A stretch of DNA of 23,055 nucleotides, from the NCBI GenBank assembly GCA_017428285.1, contig JAFRRE010000096.1, positions 1 to 23,055 of the forward strand, written 5' to 3'. Made by a program: the position numbers and the translations under genes. The notes under the pieces were generated by a model. The model was not told the DNA's origin. It ran no database searches and saw nothing but the letters and a program-made list of their open reading frames with translations. Positions 21,332-23,055 of this stretch are shown here, in pieces; position 1 is the first letter of the stretch, and each line of letters begins with the position of its first letter. The DNA comes from Bacteroidales bacterium. Its GTDB lineage: Bacteria > Bacteroidota > Bacteroidia > Bacteroidales > F082.

Positions 21332-22397
21332 TAGTCTCAATAATAACTCCACTACCAATAACATAAGGCTCTGTCTCATGATACACCACCCCAAACTGCC
21401 CAGGTGCCACACCTGAGATAGCTACTTCAGAAACAATGTTGGCACCACGTTCGGTGAGGCGGATATGGCCATAAGTGAATTCAGGCTGGTGGCGTATTTT
21501 GAAGCGTACACGCTGCCCATCAACGAATTGCAAGGCAGGATTCATCGGTTGCAGGTCGCCCAAGGGAACAATGTTGGTGTATTGTGCCACGGGATCGTAG
21601 CCCTGCGAAACATAGACAATGTTGTTCGGGATGTCTTTTTTCACCACAAACCAAGGTCCGCCTCCGAGACCCAAGCCTTTGCGCTGTCCGATGGTATGGA
21701 ACCAAAAGCCCTTGTGACGCCCCAGTTTCTTGCCTGTTTCGAGCTCAACGATATCGCCAGGCATCTCGCCGAGGTATTCGCGGATGTAGTCGTTGTAGTT
21801 GATCTTTCCCAAGAAACAGATACCTTGACTGTCATGACGTTCTGCGCTTGGTAACTTGTATTGGGCGGCCAAACGACGCACCTCGGGTTTTGGAATGTCG
21901 CCAATAGGGAAGATGACCTTGCTTAGTTGTGCGTATGTGATGCGACCTAAGAAATAGGTCTGGTCCTTGAAAGTGTCGGCCGCCGTGCCGAGCCAGAAGA
22001 TGCCGTTTTCATCCTCCCATGAGCGGGCATAATGACCTGTGGCAATCTTGTCGAAATTGTGACCTTCTTTCTCCTCAAAGGCACCGAGCTTGATCCAACG
22101 GTTGCACATCACGTCGGGATTGGGCGTAAGACCCTTGCGCACCATCTCCATGGTGTATTTTCCAACGGTCTCAAAATACTCGTGTTGCAGGTCCACGATG
22201 TCGAATTTGCATCCGTATTTTTTGGCGATGTAGGTTGTAATCTCGATGTCCTCCTCCGACGGACAGCTCGACAGGTCTTCCTTGCCCTCCATACCGATTT
22301 TGATATAGAAGATATGCGGGTCGTAGCCCTGCTCCTTGAGCAATGGCACCACCACGGAGCTGTCGACACCCCCCGAAACCAACGCGGCAATATTCAT
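21315..22397 (-). CDS. mnmA: tRNA-specific 2-thiouridylase
   Basis: This 360-residue enzyme makes 2-thiouridine at the wobble base of tRNA for Lys, Glu and Gln, using ATP and sulfur from a persulfide relay. Visible motifs are the PP-loop SGGVDSS (8-14), the first catalytic cysteine C98 in NPDVMCNRWIKLG, and the second C194 in SQGICFLG. Also seen are IGQRKGLGLGGGPWFVV and the C-terminal barrel with RIGKIRHQP-like segments. The length and motif order are normal for MnmA. The gene has its own promoter, overlaps the pseudouridine synthase gene and follows the REP-like element at 22438-22465. Confidence 0.95.
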   Translation of the reverse strand: MNIAALVSGGVDSSVVVPLLKEQGYDPHIFYIKIGMEGKEDLSSCPSEEDIEITTYIAKKYGCKFDIVDLQHEYFETVGKYTMEMVRKGLTPNPDVMCNRWIKLGAFEEKEGHNFDKIATGHYARSWEDENGIFWLGTAADTFKDQTYFLGRITYAQLSKVIFPIGDIPKPEVRRLAAQYKLPSAERHDSQGICFLGKINYNDYIREYLGEMPGDIVELETGKKLGRHKGFWFHTIGQRKGLGLGGGPWFVVKKDIPNNIVYVSQGYDPVAQYTNIVPLGDLQPMNPALQFVDGQRVRFKIRHQPEFTYGHIRLTERGANIVSEVAISGVAPGQFGVVYHETEPYVIGSGVIIETNEYNS

Positions 22398-22414
22398 AGG
22401 TTAGATATTTTCTG

Positions 22415-22422
22415 CAAAAATA
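22415..22422 (-). promoter_or_regulatory. -7 element for mnmA
   Basis: The minus strand reads TATTTTTG. The -33 region at 19-base spacing is occupied by the REP-like palindrome, which may have inserted beside the promoter. Confidence 0.5.
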
Positions 22423-22437
22423 GGTATTTTTCGGTTT

Positions 22438-22465
22438 GTAGAGACGTTGCGCGCAACGTCTTTAC
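22438..22465. repeat. GTAG-headed palindrome (REP-like)
   Basis: GTAG starts a 28-bp near-perfect inverted repeat. The central 18 bases, GACGTTGCG then CGCAACGTC, are a perfect palindrome, and the flanking GTAGA/TTTAC bases pair apart from one G-T. The GTAG head fits a RAYT-recognised REP, but the stem is a different family from the 17558-17625 doublet. Confidence 0.75.
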
Positions 22466-22471
22466 ATCATT

Positions 22472-23055
22472 TCATTCTGTCATCGAATAGGGTTTGTCCT
22501 CAGGTCTCATGCCGCGTTCCAGATTCGGCTCACCATCCATTTCGAAGACCAGTTCCCCGCCTTGCATCAATTGCTCATGGGTGATATATAATTTGCTGAT
22601 TTCTTTTCCGTTAAATGTCACCTTTTGAATATAACGATTCTCATCGCTCACTTTTTGGGCCTTGATTTCCAATGTCTTACCATTGCCCAAGCGCACTTTC
22701 AGATAGGGCAAATAAGGTGCTCCAAATACATATTGGTCGCTGCCGGGACAGACGGGATAGAAGCCCATCGCAGAGAAGATGTACCAGGCTGACATCTGGC
22801 CGCAGTCGTCGTTGCCGCAGAGGCCGTCGATGTTGTTTTTGTAGAAGCGGTTCATGATCTCGCGCAGCCAGTATTGGGTCTTGTAAGGTTGTGAGGTCCA
22901 GTTGTAAAGGTAGGCGATATGATGTGCGGGTTCGTTGCCGTGGTTGTAGCAGCCCATGAGGCCTTCCTCGGTGACATCTTCTGTGTTCTCGAAGAACTCG
23001 GGCGGCAGTTGCATGACAAATAAAGTGTCGAGATTGTGGATGAATTGTGCATCGC
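22472..23055 (-). CDS. GH92 family alpha-mannosidase, C-terminal part (runs off right edge)
   Basis: The visible 194 codons are the end of a glycoside hydrolase family 92 enzyme, which removes mannose from N-glycans and yeast mannans by inversion with calcium. The diagnostic block GNEPAHHIAYLYNWTSQPYKTQYWLREIM, then GLCGNDDCGQMSAWYIFSAMGFYPVCPGSDQYVFGAP, is the conserved C-terminal catalytic region. The reading frame is open to the edge with no stop, so the beginning and signal peptide lie outside the window. A calcium-ligand Asp/Asn pair is seen in GNDDCGQM. Confidence 0.9.
   Translation of the reverse strand, partial: DAQFIHNLDTLFVMQLPPEFFENTEDVTEEGLMGCYNHGNEPAHHIAYLYNWTSQPYKTQYWLREIMNRFYKNNIDGLCGNDDCGQMSAWYIFSAMGFYPVCPGSDQYVFGAPYLPYLKVRLGNGKTLEIKAQKVSDENRYIQKVTFNGKEISKLYITHEQLMQGGELVFEMDGEPNLERGMRPEDKPYSMTE

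Overview
The window looks like a chromosomal segment of a Bacteroidetes bacterium, most likely Bacteroidales. The signs are promoters that repeatedly match the phylum's -7 consensus TAnnTTTG (often TATTTTTG), few Shine-Dalgarno sites, a TonB-type outer membrane protein with a carboxypeptidase-regulatory domain, three secreted proteins with type IX secretion (T9SS) C-terminal sorting domains, and a GIN-domain lipoprotein. I saw no tRNA, rRNA or CRISPR array.

Positions 1-6110 (all minus strand) form a compact defence island. In the direction of transcription it holds a pair of small DUF3791-like genes, an AAA/ABC-type ATPase plus TOPRIM-nuclease pair (OLD/PARIS-like layout), a two-subunit adenine-methyltransferase-like pair whose catalytic motifs are divided between two overlapping genes, a toxin-antitoxin-like pair, and the start of a protein with a GIY-YIG/T5orf172-type N-terminus that I expect to be the helicase/nuclease partner of the methyltransferases. 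The methyltransferase operon has a leader (3152-3297) that can fold into two mutually exclusive structures. One is a terminator-like hairpin ending in U6 immediately before the start codon. This is the most unusual element in the window.

Positions 6248-7613 hold a 24-bp tandem repeat, a secreted C10 (streptopain-like) protease with a T9SS tail, and a long imperfect palindrome. Positions 7651-14085 hold two gene groups: a deleted CatA-like acyltransferase remnant, a Cys-rich protein and an outer membrane beta-barrel protein; and a GIN-domain lipoprotein, a zinc-ribbon/PNPOx protein and a CDP-alcohol phosphatidyltransferase. The promoters of both groups share the same sequence architecture with identical spacing. 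A TetR-type regulator with an extra C-terminal helix-turn-helix lies between them, next to one copy, and has a strong 27-bp palindrome at its own start.

Positions 14082-19291 hold a REP-associated tyrosine transposase (RAYT) fused to a Rossmann-like C-terminal domain, a GNAT acetyltransferase, a T9SS-exported esterase, an unknown protein, and a T9SS-exported beta-helix protein. REP-like palindromes starting with GTAG, the type of site RAYTs recognise, occur at 17558-17625 (an inverted doublet) and at 22438-22465. Positions 19321-23055 hold a LysE-type transporter, an HdeD/DUF308 membrane protein, a RluA-type pseudouridine synthase overlapping mnmA, and the C-terminus of a GH92 alpha-mannosidase that runs off the right edge.
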